This document shows, in pieces, positions 18,110-27,526 of a stretch of 64,000 nt of DNA. The DNA is taken from contig NZ_CP083590.1 in the NCBI RefSeq assembly GCF_020099395.1, positions 1,240,001-1,304,000 on the forward strand. Reading direction: 5' to 3'. The stretch's first letter is position 1. Each line of letters starts with the position of its first letter. A program made the translations under genes and the position numbers. The notes below the pieces were generated by a model. It was not told where the DNA came from and did not search any database. It worked only from the letters and a program-made list of their open reading frames with translations. Source of the stretch: Streptomyces mobaraensis (GTDB taxonomy: Bacteria > Actinomycetota > Actinomycetes > Streptomycetales > Streptomycetaceae).

Positions 18110-18961
18110 TCACACGGCGGGCGGCAGCGCGCCGAGCCGGGTGCGCTGGAGGAGGTCCTGCACGGTCCGCGGGCCACCGCCGGCGGCCGTGCCCTGGCCG
18201 AGGATCTCCCGCTGGAGCCGCTGGAGGTCCGGCGAGGGCTCCAGGCCCAGGTCGTCGGCCATGGACCGGCGCAGCCGGTGGAAGACCTCCAGGGCCTGCG
18301 GGCGGCAGCCCGAGCGCTGCAGGGCGATCATGTAGTACGCGTGCAGGTGCTCGTCGAAGGGGTGCTGGAGCACCAGGGCCGCCAGTTCACTGAGCACCTC
18401 CTCGTGGCGGCCGATCCGCAGCAGGGTCTCGATCCGCAGCCCCCGCGCGGCCTGCCGCGACTGCTCCAGCCTCGACACCTCCGCCTGGAGCGGCAGCCCG
18501 CACTCCACGTCGACGAGCGCCGTGCCCTGCCAGAGGTCGTCGGCCCGCTGCAGATGGCGGACGGCGGCGTCCTGGTCGCCGGCGCGCAGGGCGAGCCGGC
18601 CGGCCGCCTCCAGGCGCCGGAACTCGGCGAGGTCGAAGAAGCACGACTCCGTGTGGAAGACGTACCCCATGTTGCCGGTCCTCAGCAGCTCGCGGCTCAC
18701 GACGGTCTGCGGCAGGGAGAAGTTGACCGAAATGCTGCGCCGGATGTTGAGGATGTACGTCTGGAGGGCGGTGAGCGCGGTCTTGGGCGGGCTGTCGTGC
18801 CAGAGCTCCTCGACCAGCCGGGAGACCGGGACGACGCGCGAGTGGTTCATCAGCAGGAGCGCCAGGACCTTGCGTTCCTTGGGGGCCGTCGGGGTCGCGT
18901 ACGCGCGGTCGGCGTACAGCGATAACGAGCCGAGAACGTCGATCCCTATCTGGACTCCCAT
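18110..18961 (-). CDS. SARP family transcriptional activator (first copy)
   Basis: Streptomyces antibiotic regulatory protein of 283 residues: an N-terminal OmpR-type winged helix (IDVLGSLSLYADRA, PKERKVLALLLMNHSRVVPVSRLVEELW, QTYILNIRRSI) followed by a bacterial transcriptional activation domain (DLAEFRRLEAAGRLALRAGD, HPFDEHLHAYYMIALQRSGCRPQALEVFHRLR). It lacks the ATPase and TPR parts of AfsR, as small pathway-specific SARPs do. It lies between the bisindole-type operon and the polyketide genes; the TTGAG repeats of the latter are its plausible targets together with the second SARP at 28534. Confidence 0.93.
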   Translation of the reverse strand: MGVQIGIDVLGSLSLYADRAYATPTAPKERKVLALLLMNHSRVVPVSRLVEELWHDSPPKTALTALQTYILNIRRSISVNFSLPQTVVSRELLRTGNMGYVFHTESCFFDLAEFRRLEAAGRLALRAGDQDAAVRHLQRADDLWQGTALVDVECGLPLQAEVSRLEQSRQAARGLRIETLLRIGRHEEVLSELAALVLQHPFDEHLHAYYMIALQRSGCRPQALEVFHRLRRSMADDLGLEPSPDLQRLQREILGQGTAAGGGPRTVQDLLQRTRLGALPPAV

Positions 18962-19030
18962 GGGCTCCCCCCGTGGTGTCGTACCCGGCGATCACCCCAG
19001 GACCGGCGAAAGCGCCTCTGACCGGCGGGG

Positions 19031-19098
19031 GTTGAGAAACAACTGTCAGTTGAATGGAGTCTGCATGGATCGAAGGATCATTGTCAACTACAGGTTGA
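19031..19098. promoter_or_regulatory. cluster of GTTG/CAAC inverted repeats, candidate operator
   Basis: Three inverted repeats with five-base spacers lie in the divergent gap: GTTG-N5-CAAC at 19031-19043, CAAC-N5-GTTG at 19040-19052 (inside the 13-base palindrome CAACTGTCAGTTG) and TCAAC-N5-GTTGA at 19084-19098. They lie between a SARP and an XRE gene and would suit a dimeric repressor such as the latter. Confidence 0.5.
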
Positions 19099-19197
19099 TG
19101 AGGGAGGATTGGTTTCAACGGTCGGTCCCATGACACCGGTCCGGCGTGCCGTGAGCGGACGACCGTGGACGACTGTGGAAGGTGACGGGGGACGATC

Positions 19198-19662
19198 GTG
19201 GACGACGCCGTGGAGAGTGCCGTGGAGGGTGAGGACGTGCCGGACGGCGACGGCGGGACGCTGCTCGCGCGGAGGCTCAACCACCTGTTCCGTACCAGCC
19301 GCCCGCAGGGCCGGAACTGGACCAACCGCGAGGTGGCCGACGAGGTGAAGCGCGTCAGCCCCGGCCTCAAGGTGAGCGGCGCCTACCTCTCCGCGCTGCG
19401 GACGGGCAAGCGCACCAACCCCTCCGCCGACCTGCTGAACGCGCTGGCGAAGTTCTTCGGCGTCTCCCCGGCCTACTTCGTCGACTCCGGCCACGCCGAG
19501 CGCGTCGACGCCCAGTTGGCGGCGCTCAACGCGCTGAGCCAGTCCGGAGTGCGCGGGGTCGCCCTGCGGGCGGTGGGGCTGCCGCCGGAGAGCCTCGCCG
19601 CCATCACCGCCGTGATCGACCAGGTCCGTCAACTGCAGGGTTTGCCGCCCGTGGAGGAGTAG
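19198..19662 (+). CDS. XRE-family helix-turn-helix regulator
   Basis: Regulator of 154 residues. The DNA-binding part is residues 22-85 (NWTNREVADEVKRVSPGLKVSGAYLSALRTGKRTNPSADLL read in sections, then KFFGVSPAYFVD), the kind found in front of ImmA-like proteases in Streptomyces. GTG start with GGGGGA six bases upstream. Nine bases separate it from the ImmA-like gene, and a membrane protein follows, a trio often inherited as a unit. The inverted repeats upstream are candidate autoregulatory sites. Confidence 0.88.
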   Translation: MDDAVESAVEGEDVPDGDGGTLLARRLNHLFRTSRPQGRNWTNREVADEVKRVSPGLKVSGAYLSALRTGKRTNPSADLLNALAKFFGVSPAYFVDSGHAERVDAQLAALNALSQSGVRGVALRAVGLPPESLAAITAVIDQVRQLQGLPPVEE

Positions 19663-19671
19663 ACCGGAGCA

Positions 19672-20226
19672 GTGTCCTCTGTACAGAGACCGCGACGGAT
19701 GCGGTGGAGGAGGGGCGGGCGCCGGCTGCGCCGGGCCTGCGAGGCCCGCCTGGCGTCACTGGGGGAGCCGGGGAAGGGGGACCTCGCCGCCCTGTGCGCC
19801 CACGTCAGCGCCATGCGCGGCCGCCCGGTGGTCACCGCCGCGCTGAGCCTCAAGGCGCCGCACCCGTGCGGCATGTGGATCGCCCTGCGGGACGTCGACG
19901 TCATCGTCTACGAGGCGGACACCAGCCCGGCGCACCAGGACCACATCATCGTCCACGAACTCGCCCACATGCTGTGCGGGCACCGCACGGCCGACGACCC
20001 CCTCGGCCCGGGGGCGAGCACGCTCTTCCCCGACCTGGACCCCGCGCTGGTGCGGGACGCGCTCTACCGGACGGCGTACAGCGATCCGCAGGAGCGCGAG
20101 GCCGAGATGATCGCGTCGCTCTTCCTGAAACGTGCCGCCACCGACCCACCGGAGCTCCCGGGGGACGTCCCCTGCGCGGACGCGGACGTCATCGCGCGGA
20201 TCGAGGCCACCCTTGGCCCGCACTGA
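19672..20226 (+). CDS. ImmA/IrrE family metallo-endopeptidase
   Basis: Zinc protease-like protein of 184 residues with the HExxH motif in IIVHELAHMLCGH near residue 102, and a downstream acidic stretch EREAEMIASLFLKRA that supplies the third ligand in this family. In ICEBs1 and Deinococcus such proteases cut XRE-type repressors; adjacency to an XRE gene fits that logic. GTG start with GGAG upstream. Whether it cleaves its neighbour is inference. Confidence 0.88.
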   Translation: MSSVQRPRRMRWRRGGRRLRRACEARLASLGEPGKGDLAALCAHVSAMRGRPVVTAALSLKAPHPCGMWIALRDVDVIVYEADTSPAHQDHIIVHELAHMLCGHRTADDPLGPGASTLFPDLDPALVRDALYRTAYSDPQEREAEMIASLFLKRAATDPPELPGDVPCADADVIARIEATLGPH

Positions 20227-20288
20227 GCGTCCTCGTCCGGCCCGCACCGGGAGTCCCCCCTCGGCCCGCACGGAAAGACGAGGACCGC

Positions 20289-21488
20289 TTGCCGGCCGTT
20301 CACCCCAGCCACCTGACCGCCTGGTGCTGCGCCACGGCCGCGCTGGCCGCCCTCCTGTACAACGTGCCGGTCCTGCTGCGCAGTCGCGGGAACCCGGCCG
20401 TGCTGGCCCTCAGTGTGCACTTCCTCTGCTCCTTCCTCGGCTTCTTCGAGCAGCTCACCGGCCTGAACACGGCCGTCGCCCTGCTGCCCGGCCGGCCGCA
20501 CCCCGGCCCGCTGGTCACCGAGCTGGCCGTGGTCGGGCTCACCGGCACCCAGACGGTCTTCCTCACCTACTGGTCGCACCCGCCCGAGGCGGCGCGTCCC
20601 CGGGTGCGCCGCCGGGTCGCCGTGTTCGCGGGCATGGCCGTGGCGCTGGTTGTGCTCGACTTCGCGCTCGGGCTGGGCGACCGCAGGGCCGTCGCCGACC
20701 GGCTCACGCTGGCCGACATGAGCGACCCGGCGTACGCGGCCTACCTGTACTTCTTCTTCACGGTCTGCGCGGCCGGGCAGTGCGAGACGGTACGGCTGTC
20801 CTGGCGCTACATGGGGATCGCCCAGCGTTCGTGGCTGCGCCGGGGCATGGGCGCGGCGATGCTCGGCGCCACGCTCTCCCTCGTCCACTGCGCGCTGCGC
20901 TGCACGGAGATCACCGGGACGCTCTCCGGCTGGGACATGACCCCGCTGGACACGGCCAACTGGCTCACCGGGGACATCGGTTCCGCCCTCAAGGTGTTCG
21001 GCTGGACGGTCCCCGCGTGGGGCCCCAGCCTGAGCCGGGCCGTCCGGTGGGGCACGCGGTACCGGGCGTACCGGCGGCTGCGGCCGCTGTGGATCGCGCT
21101 GTACCGGACGGTTCCCGACATCGTCCTCGATCCCCCGGTGCTGTGCCGGATCGGTGATCTGCTGGCGTGGCGGGACCTGGACTACCGGCTGTACCGCCGC
21201 GTCATCGAGATCCGCGACGGCCAGCGGGCACTGCGCCCCTACATGCCCGAGCCCGCGCCCGGGGACGGGGACGGGGACGGCGGCGCCGGACCGGGGGCCC
21301 GGTCCGGCGCCGAGCGGGAGGCGTACGCCCTGTGGGTCGCGATCCGGGACAAGTGCGCGTCCCGGGCGCCCCGGGGCGCGGCCGCCGAGGCGGCGGAGGC
21401 GTCCGACGGGCGGCGGGAGGCGTCCGGGCTCACCGACGACATCGCGTGGCTGGTGCGGGTGTCGGACGCGTTCGTCCGGCTGCGCTGA
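20289..21488 (+). CDS. MAB_1171c family putative membrane protein (DUF6545)
   Basis: About 399 residues starting from a TTG. The N-terminal 220 residues hold seven hydrophobic segments (for example AWCCATAALAALLYNVPVLL, VLALSVHFLCSFLGFFEQL, VAVFAGMAVALVVLDFAL, AYLYFFFTVCAAGQ) and the C-terminal 180 are a soluble helical part with YRRLRPLWIALYRTVPDIVL and DLDYRLYRRVIEIRDG, landmarks of MAB_1171c proteins. It completes the XRE/ImmA/membrane trio. Known members have no proven function; a sensory role that releases the repressor through the protease is a guess. Confidence 0.82.
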   Translation: MPAVHPSHLTAWCCATAALAALLYNVPVLLRSRGNPAVLALSVHFLCSFLGFFEQLTGLNTAVALLPGRPHPGPLVTELAVVGLTGTQTVFLTYWSHPPEAARPRVRRRVAVFAGMAVALVVLDFALGLGDRRAVADRLTLADMSDPAYAAYLYFFFTVCAAGQCETVRLSWRYMGIAQRSWLRRGMGAAMLGATLSLVHCALRCTEITGTLSGWDMTPLDTANWLTGDIGSALKVFGWTVPAWGPSLSRAVRWGTRYRAYRRLRPLWIALYRTVPDIVLDPPVLCRIGDLLAWRDLDYRLYRRVIEIRDGQRALRPYMPEPAPGDGDGDGGAGPGARSGAEREAYALWVAIRDKCASRAPRGAAAEAAEASDGRREASGLTDDIAWLVRVSDAFVRLR

Positions 21489-21561
21489 GGACCGCTGCGC
21501 TGAGGGCCGTGCCGCGGCCGGGCCCCGCCCGCGGCCGGGTCAGCCGGACCTCGCCACCGTG

Positions 21562-21819
21562 TCAGCCAAGCCTCGCGGGCGTGCCGTTGACGGCCGCCAG
21601 GAGCGCCCGCGGGGTCTCGGTCGCGGTCGCCGCGTCGTCGTCGAGGACCACGCCGTACTCCTGCTGGATGCGCGCCGCGGTCTCCAGCAGGGCGAGCGAG
21701 TCGCAGCCGAGTTCGGCGAAGGTGAGGTCCAGGGCCTCCTCGGGGCGGCCGGTGAAGTCGAGTTCGCCGGCGCTCTCGGTGAGCAGCCGGACGAGGTCGC
21801 GGGCGGTGATGTCGTTCAT
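21562..21819 (-). CDS. acyl carrier protein of type II PKS
   Basis: ACP of 85 residues. Ser41 in ELGCDSLALLET is the 4'-phosphopantetheine site. It carries the growing poly-beta-ketone chain between KS/CLF and the cyclases. It follows CLF by 62 bases in the classical KS-CLF-ACP order. There is a purine-rich ribosome site (GGAGACC) upstream of the ATG. Confidence 0.95.
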   Translation of the reverse strand: MNDITARDLVRLLTESAGELDFTGRPEEALDLTFAELGCDSLALLETAARIQQEYGVVLDDDAATATETPRALLAAVNGTPARLG

Positions 21820-21881
21820 GCCGATGGTCTCCTTGTGCTTCCGGATGGGGTTCCGCGTGCCGGGTGTTCGGGGGCCGGCGG

Positions 21882-23111
21882 TCAGCCGGCGTCCGCCTCC
21901 GCGCGGCGTACCACGACGGCCGCGTTGAAGCCGCCCTTGCCGCGCGCGAGCACGAGCGCGGCGTCCACCGGGCGGTGCCGGGGCTGCCCGAGGACGAGGT
22001 CGATGCCGTACGCCGGGGGGACGTCGGCGGTGTGCGCGGTGGCCGGGACGACGCCGTCGCGGATCGCCAGGAGGGCGGCCACCAGGTCGAGCGGGCCGCC
22101 GCCGGCGAAGAGGCGGCCGGTGAGCGCCTTGGGGGCGGTCACGGGGACGGCTCCCGGCCCGAAGACCTCCCGGATGGCGGCGGCCTCGGCGGCGTCGTCC
22201 GCCGGCAGGCCGGCCGCGTCGGCGAAGACGGCTCCGATGGCGGAGGGCTCCAGTCCCGCGTCGGCGAGGGCGAGTTCGGCCGCCCGGCGCAGCCCCGGCG
22301 GCCGGTCCAGGCCGGGTGCCGGGTCGAAGGTCGCGGCGTAGCCGGCGATCTCGCCGTACGCGCGGCGGCCGCGCGTCCGTGCCGCGTCGGCGTTCTCGGC
22401 GATGAGGATCGCGCCGCCCTCGCCGGGCACGTACCCGGCCGCATCGGCGTCGAACGGCAGGTAGGCGCGGCGCGGGTCGGCCGTCCGGCTGACCCTGCCG
22501 GAGGACAGGTGGGAGGCCCACCCCCAGGGGTCGAAGGCGGAGTCGACGCCACCGCACACCACGAGCGGGGTGCCGCGCCGGACCGCCCCGCGGGCGTTGC
22601 CGACGGCGTCCAGACCGCCGGCCTGTTCCCCGACGACGACGCTGCCGGGCCCGCGCATGCCGTGCCGGATGGAGATCTGGCCGGTGTTGACGGCGTAGAA
22701 CCAGGCGAAGGACTCGTAGACGCTGACCGACGACGGGCCCTCGGACCACAGTTTGCGGAACTCCCGGTGGGTGAACTCGAAGCCTCCGGTGGCGTTCGAG
22801 GTCATGACGCCCATGTCGAACTCGGGGAGTTCCGCGGGGTCCGCGCCGGCGTCGGCCAGGGCGCTCGCGGCGGCGGCCAGCGCGAACCGCGTGGAGACGT
22901 CGGTCTGCGGCAGGAGCCGCTTCGGCAGGTGCTCCAGCGGATCGAAATCGCCGATCAGGCCGGCGAGCCGGGAAGGGTACCGGTCCGCGTCGAAGCGCCG
23001 GATCTCGCCGATGCCGGAGCGTCCCTCCAGGACCGCCGCCCAGTAGTCGTCGACGGTCGTCCCGTTGGGGGCCATCACGCCGATTCCGGTGATCACGACG
23101 TTGTCGGTCAC
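21882..23111 (-). CDS. ketosynthase chain-length factor (KS-beta, CLF)
   Basis: Thiolase-fold partner of KS, 409 residues. The active-site Cys is replaced by Gln163 ([13 protein letters not shown]), the defining CLF feature, and it forms the heterodimer that sets chain length. The GTG start overlaps the KS stop (GTGA), as in most aromatic clusters, which keeps the subunits in equal amounts. The chain length cannot be inferred by eye; residues lining the tunnel would need a structure-based alignment. Confidence 0.95.
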   Translation of the reverse strand: MTDNVVITGIGVMAPNGTTVDDYWAAVLEGRSGIGEIRRFDADRYPSRLAGLIGDFDPLEHLPKRLLPQTDVSTRFALAAAASALADAGADPAELPEFDMGVMTSNATGGFEFTHREFRKLWSEGPSSVSVYESFAWFYAVNTGQISIRHGMRGPGSVVVGEQAGGLDAVGNARGAVRRGTPLVVCGGVDSAFDPWGWASHLSSGRVSRTADPRRAYLPFDADAAGYVPGEGGAILIAENADAARTRGRRAYGEIAGYAATFDPAPGLDRPPGLRRAAELALADAGLEPSAIGAVFADAAGLPADDAAEAAAIREVFGPGAVPVTAPKALTGRLFAGGGPLDLVAALLAIRDGVVPATAHTADVPPAYGIDLVLGQPRHRPVDAALVLARGKGGFNAAVVVRRAEADAG

Positions 23112-24376
23112 GCGCGCGCTCCTTCCGTACGGCGCAGCACCATCGCGCTCTGGAACCCGCCGAATCCGCTGCCGACGCTCAGCACCGTGTCCACGCGGAG
23201 TTCGCGCGCGGTCAGTGGCACGTAGTCGAGGTCGCATTCGGGGTCGGGTTCGTGGAGGTTGGCGGTCGGCGGCACCACGCCCTGGTCGATGGCGAGGGCG
23301 CAGGCGGCGATCTCGATGGAGCCGATGGCGCCGAGCGAGTGGCCGACCATGGATTTGATGGAGCTGATCGGCACGCGGTGGGCGTGTGCGCCGAGGCTCC
23401 GCTTGAACGCGGCGGTCTCGTGCCGGTCGTTCTGTTTCGTTCCCGAGCCGTGGGCGTTGACGTAGTCGACCGCGGACGGGTCGATCCGGGACTCGTCGAG
23501 GGCCACCCTGATCGCCTCGGCCATCTCCCGGCCGTCGGCCTTGAGACCGGTCATGTGGTAGGCGTTGAGCCGGGTCGCGTACCCCGTGATCTCGCCGTAG
23601 ACGTGCGCGTGCCGGCGGCGCGCGTGCTCGTACTCCTCCAGGACGAACACGGCCGCGCCCTCGGCGAGCACGAAGCCGTTGCGGGTGCGGTCGAAGGGGC
23701 GGGACGCCTGCTCGGGACGGTCGTTCCGGGGCGTCGTGGCCTTGATCGCGTCGAAGCAGGCGACGACGATGGGGGTGACGGGGGTGTCGGAGGCCCCGGC
23801 GACCATCACGTCCGCGCTGCCGTCCTGGATGAGCCGGCAGGCGTGGCCGAGCGCGTCGAGCCCCGAGGTGCAGCCGTCGGAGACCATCGCCACGGGCCCC
23901 TCGGCCCCCACCTCCCAGGCCACTTCGGCGGCCGCCGCGCCCGGGGTGAGGTAGTCGAACATGTGCGGTGAGAGGTAGGAGGGGTCCACGTGCCAGTCCC
24001 GGCCGCCGTCGGAGAGCACGAGGTACTCGCGCTCCAGGCTGGTCGCGGCGGCGACGGCGCTGCCCAGGCTGACGCCGGTGCGGTGCGGGTCCAGTTCCTC
24101 GAACTCGACACCGCTGTCGGCGACCGCCTCCCGCGCGCAGACCACGGCGAACTGCGCGGACCGGTCCATGCGCCGGATCTGCCGGGGCGTCAGCCCTTCG
24201 GCCCGCGGGTCGAAGTCGCACTCACCGGCCACCTGTGAGCGGTAGGGGCTCGGGTCGAAGAACGAGATGCGGCGGGTCGCGGTACGGCCGGAGGTCAGCA
24301 GTTCCCAGAACTGCTTCTTCCCCGTGCCACCGGGCGCCCTTACCCCGATTCCCGTGATGACGACGCGTCGTGTCAT
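23108..24376 (-). CDS. type II polyketide ketosynthase alpha (KS)
   Basis: Condensing subunit of 422 residues with the full catalytic set: Cys169 in [11 protein letters not shown], His in [14 protein letters not shown] and His in [14 protein letters not shown]. With CLF and ACP it makes the minimal PKS. The start ATG is preceded by GGGGTAGGGG. No ketoreductase gene is found anywhere in the cluster, so the chain is probably not C9-reduced. Confidence 0.96.
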   Translation of the reverse strand: MTRRVVITGIGVRAPGGTGKKQFWELLTSGRTATRRISFFDPSPYRSQVAGECDFDPRAEGLTPRQIRRMDRSAQFAVVCAREAVADSGVEFEELDPHRTGVSLGSAVAAATSLEREYLVLSDGGRDWHVDPSYLSPHMFDYLTPGAAAAEVAWEVGAEGPVAMVSDGCTSGLDALGHACRLIQDGSADVMVAGASDTPVTPIVVACFDAIKATTPRNDRPEQASRPFDRTRNGFVLAEGAAVFVLEEYEHARRRHAHVYGEITGYATRLNAYHMTGLKADGREMAEAIRVALDESRIDPSAVDYVNAHGSGTKQNDRHETAAFKRSLGAHAHRVPISSIKSMVGHSLGAIGSIEIAACALAIDQGVVPPTANLHEPDPECDLDYVPLTARELRVDTVLSVGSGFGGFQSAMVLRRTEGARA

Positions 24377-24497
24377 TGGACAACCCCTACCCCTGACGGC
24401 GAAGTGACGATGGACGTGTGGTGCCGGGCCTCCGGCGGACGGTCCGGCCCGGCGGGTGTGCGGGACCGGGCGCTGCCGGCCCGGGTTGGCGGAGGGC

Positions 24498-25997
24498 TCA
24501 TGGCCGCATCGCCTCCTCCGTGGCGTGCGCGAACGACTCGACGTCGCCGAACGCCCGGAAGCGCGCGTACCGTTCGGCGACGAGCACCGGCGCGGGCGTA
24601 CGGCGGAGCCCGTCCAGGACGGTGGTCAGCGCCGCGTGGACGTGGGCGGCGGCGCGCGCCGGATCGGTGTGGGCGCCGCCCTCGGGTTCCGGTACGACGG
24701 CGTCGGCGACGCCCAGCCGCAGCAGGGCCTCGGCGTCGACGCGCAGGGCCTCGCCGGGCGGCGGGTCCGTCGCGGGGTCCGGCCGGAGGATCGCCGCGCA
24801 GCCCTCCGGGCTGATGACGGAGTAGACGGAGTGGGCGCAGACGAGGACCCGGTCGGCGACGGCCAGCGCCAGCGCGCCGCCGCTGCCGCCCTCGCCCGTG
24901 ACCAGGGTGACCAGGGGCACGGGCAGCTCCGCCATCAGCCGGATGACCTCGGCGACGACGACCGGCCGCCCCCGCTCCCCCGCCCCGGCCTCCAGGCCGG
25001 GGAAGGCGCCCGGTGTGTCGATGAACGCGACGACGGGCAGGCCGAGTTTGCCCGCCAGGCGCAGCAGCCGGGCGAACTTGCGGTACCCGGCGGGCGTCGC
25101 CCGGCCGTAGTTGCGTGCCCTGAGCTCCTCGGCCGTGTGCCCCTTCTGGGTGCCGACCACCATGACCGGCGTGCCGTCCAGGCACGCGGGTCCGCCGACG
25201 ATCGACGGGCAGTCGCCGCCCGCCCGGTCGCCGTGCAGCTCCTGGAAGCCGGCGAACAGCCGCCGGAGGTAGTCCAGGGTGGTGGGCCGGCCGACGTGCC
25301 GGGCCCGCCGGAGCGTCTCGCGGACCGGGACGCGGGGCAGCTCCGCCGGGTCCTCGATCAGCACGCGCGGGGCGGGCGCGGGCGGCGGCGCGGCGGTGGC
25401 CCGGGCGTCCGGCGGACCGGCGGCGGCCAGCAGCCGGGCCAGGGTCTCCCGCAGCCCGTCCCGCGGCCGGACGGCGTCCACGAACCCCTGGGCGAGCAGC
25501 CGTTCGGCGGCAGTCGATGCCGGGCCCGGCCGTCCGCCGGACTCCGCGACGACCACGTCGCAGAGCCTGGCCGGCGAGACAGCCACGCCCTCGTGGGGTG
25601 GTCCGGCGGCCAGCCAGACGGTCAGGATCCCCGCGTCGTCCAGGCGGGCCAGCGCCTCCGCCGCGCCCGGCGTCGTCCCTGCCTTGGAGCGTTCCCGGTC
25701 CGGCGCGTGGCCGGGCCCGGGCGCGGTGACGACGAGCAGCGGGAGCCCTTCCCGCAGCGCCCGGGCGGCCGCGAGCGCGACCAGTTCGTCCAGGGCGGGC
25801 CCGGAGCCGTTCCCGGCCAGGCGGAGGTCCGCCGCCGCCGCGATCAGCGGGTGTCCGCCGACGGCGCCCCTGACCGGGAGGTCCGGCCCGGAGGCGCCCG
25901 TCTGGGCCGGCGCTTCGGTGCTCCCCCCGTCGAGCAGGCGGCGGAGCCATTCCGACGGGGTCTCCCCAGGGGGTGAGTCCCCTGCTTCTACCATCAC
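24498..25997 (-). CDS. fused acetyl-CoA carboxylase carboxyltransferase (AccD-AccA type)
   Basis: Carboxyltransferase of 499 residues that should supply malonyl-CoA for chain extension. The second half (about 225-499) is a good AccA-like domain: [81 protein letters not shown]. The first half is a reduced AccD-like domain; the four-Cys zinc ribbon of AccD is missing, with no Cys pair in the first 60 residues. The biotin carrier and biotin carboxylase must come from elsewhere. Start is GTG at 25997 or ATG one codon later. Confidence 0.88.
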   Translation of the reverse strand: MMVEAGDSPPGETPSEWLRRLLDGGSTEAPAQTGASGPDLPVRGAVGGHPLIAAAADLRLAGNGSGPALDELVALAAARALREGLPLLVVTAPGPGHAPDRERSKAGTTPGAAEALARLDDAGILTVWLAAGPPHEGVAVSPARLCDVVVAESGGRPGPASTAAERLLAQGFVDAVRPRDGLRETLARLLAAAGPPDARATAAPPPAPAPRVLIEDPAELPRVPVRETLRRARHVGRPTTLDYLRRLFAGFQELHGDRAGGDCPSIVGGPACLDGTPVMVVGTQKGHTAEELRARNYGRATPAGYRKFARLLRLAGKLGLPVVAFIDTPGAFPGLEAGAGERGRPVVVAEVIRLMAELPVPLVTLVTGEGGSGGALALAVADRVLVCAHSVYSVISPEGCAAILRPDPATDPPPGEALRVDAEALLRLGVADAVVPEPEGGAHTDPARAAAHVHAALTTVLDGLRRTPAPVLVAERYARFRAFGDVESFAHATEEAMRP

Positions 25998-26060
25998 GTG
26001 CCTTCTGCCTTCTCTGTCCGGCCCGACCGCCCGGCGAGGATCCGGGGGCCGGGGAGGGGG

Positions 26061-26777
26061 TCAGGCGGTGCTGACGACGTCGTGGAACGGGAGCCGGGGC
26101 AGCCGGGGATGGCGCGGCTCCCCGCGCGGGCGGCCGATGGCGACGGCGGTGACGACCTCCCGCCGCCCGTCGCCGAAGAACGCCTTGTTGACGCCGTCGG
26201 CGTCGTAGCCCACGATCGGGCCGGCGGCCAGCCCGGCGGCCCGGACGCCGATGATGAAGTACGCCACCTGTAAAGCGGTGTTGAACAGGGCGGACTCCCG
26301 GCGGACGGCGGGGTCGGCGAACAGCTCCCCGGCCCGCGGGCGGTGCGGGAAGAGGTACGGGAGCGTCTCGGGGAAGTCGAGGTCGGCGGCGAGCAGGGCG
26401 ACCAGCGGCGCCGAGGCCGCCTTCGGGCGGTTGCCCGGGTGCAGATGGACCGCCAGCTCCCGGCGGGCCTCGGGCGACCGCAGCAGGACGACGCGCATCG
26501 GCTGCTGGTTCATCGAGGTGGGCGCGTACTTGACCAGGTCGTGGATGGCCCGTACCTGGTCGTCGCCGACGGGTTCGGACGTGAACTCCGTACAGGTGCG
26601 CGCCTCGCGGAAGAGCAGGTCCTGGGCGGCGGGGTCCAGCCGCAGGAGGGGGGCCGGCCCGCCGGCCTCCGCGCGGACCGTCCCGGTACCCTCCGCGCGG
26701 AACGTCCCGGTACCCTCCGCGCGGAACGTCCCGGCCCCCTCTGTACGGACCGTCCCGGCCCGCTCCGCGCGGGTCAC
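26061..26777 (-). CDS. nitroreductase family (malonic semialdehyde reductase-like) flavoprotein
   Basis: FMN-dependent nitroreductase-fold protein of 238 residues. The core from about residue 45 has LLFREARTCTEFTSEPV, KYAPTSMNQQPMRVVLL, FNTALQVAYFIIGVRAAGLAAGPIVGYD and VVTAVAIGRP, like RutE/HadB-type enzymes. The first 40 residues are four near-repeats of EGTGTFRA made by a 24-nt DNA repeat. The GTG overlaps the cyclase stop codon. It might reduce an intermediate or supply reduced flavin to the hydroxylase at 33031; neither is shown. Confidence 0.85.
   Translation of the reverse strand: MTRAERAGTVRTEGAGTFRAEGTGTFRAEGTGTVRAEAGGPAPLLRLDPAAQDLLFREARTCTEFTSEPVGDDQVRAIHDLVKYAPTSMNQQPMRVVLLRSPEARRELAVHLHPGNRPKAASAPLVALLAADLDFPETLPYLFPHRPRAGELFADPAVRRESALFNTALQVAYFIIGVRAAGLAAGPIVGYDADGVNKAFFGDGRREVVTAVAIGRPRGEPRHPRLPRLPFHDVVSTA
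26666..26777 (-). repeat. 24-nt tandem repeat, about 4.6 copies
   Basis: Units start at 26666, 26690, 26714, 26738 and 26762 with the core CCTCCGCGCGGAACGTCCCG. They encode eight-residue repeats at the N-terminus of the nitroreductase and reach its start codon. Confidence 0.92.
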
Positions 26778-27526
26778 GCGTCCTCGACGAGCGCGACCAC
26801 CCGGGTCCAGCCCGCTCCCGCGCCCTCGACCGCCACGGGGAAGCACGAGACGGTGAACCCGGTGGCGCCCGGCAGGTCGCCGAGGTGGGCGAGCTTCTCC
26901 AGCTGGAGGTACTCGGCCGTGCGGCCGTGGATGTGCGCCGGCCACAGGTGGGCGTTGTCCCCGGTGCGGCGGTAGTCCTCGATCATGCGGTGCATGGGCC
27001 GGTCGAGGCCCCACGCGTCGATGCCGATGACACGTACCCCGCGCCCGACAAGGAACGCGGTGGCCTCGCCGGTCAGCCCCGGGTACTCCCGCAGGTAGTC
27101 GGCCGAGCCCCACAGCCGGTCGGCGCCCGTCCACAGCAACGCGATGTCGCCGGGGGCGAGTTCGTGGCCGGCCTCCTTCAGCGCGGCCTCCACGTGGGCG
27201 GTCGTGATGCCCTCGCCCGCCGGCACGTGGCGGACGTCCAGCCGTACGCCCGGTCCGAGGCACCACTCCAGCGGCACCCGGTCGATGCTCTTGGCCGGGA
27301 CGCCCCCGCTGAGCGGGCCGTAGTGCAGCGGGGCGTCCATGTGGGTGCCGGTGTGCGTGGTCAGCGTGACGGTCTCGTTGGAGATGGCCATGCCGTCGGG
27401 GAAGTCCTCGGGCGACAGGCCGAGGACCGTGGCCCCGGTCGCGTGGTCGAGCGTGTCGACGGTGACCGGGGTGGCCTCGCTGGGGGTGGACCGCGTGGTC
27501 ACGCTCAGGTCGACGAGGCGCGTCAT
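26774..27526 (-). CDS. cyclase family protein (kynurenine formamidase-like metal hydrolase fold)
   Basis: Protein of 250 residues from the cyclase family named after aromatic polyketide gene products, structurally related to KynB. The metal-binding motif HTGTHMDAPLHYG is intact (residues about 57-69), followed by ALLWTGADRLWG and GIDAWGLDRP. Likely takes part in ring closure or hydrolytic release of the polyketide. ATG overlaps the stop of the Dabb-START gene (ATGA), so the two cyclase-type proteins are made together. Confidence 0.9.
   Translation of the reverse strand: MTRLVDLSVTTRSTPSEATPVTVDTLDHATGATVLGLSPEDFPDGMAISNETVTLTTHTGTHMDAPLHYGPLSGGVPAKSIDRVPLEWCLGPGVRLDVRHVPAGEGITTAHVEAALKEAGHELAPGDIALLWTGADRLWGSADYLREYPGLTGEATAFLVGRGVRVIGIDAWGLDRPMHRMIEDYRRTGDNAHLWPAHIHGRTAEYLQLEKLAHLGDLPGATGFTVSCFPVAVEGAGAGWTRVVALVEDA

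Noticed and set aside
19198..20226. XRE plus ImmA as a toxin-antitoxin pair
   Set aside because: The protease has the ImmA layout and a membrane protein partner; no toxin domain is seen.
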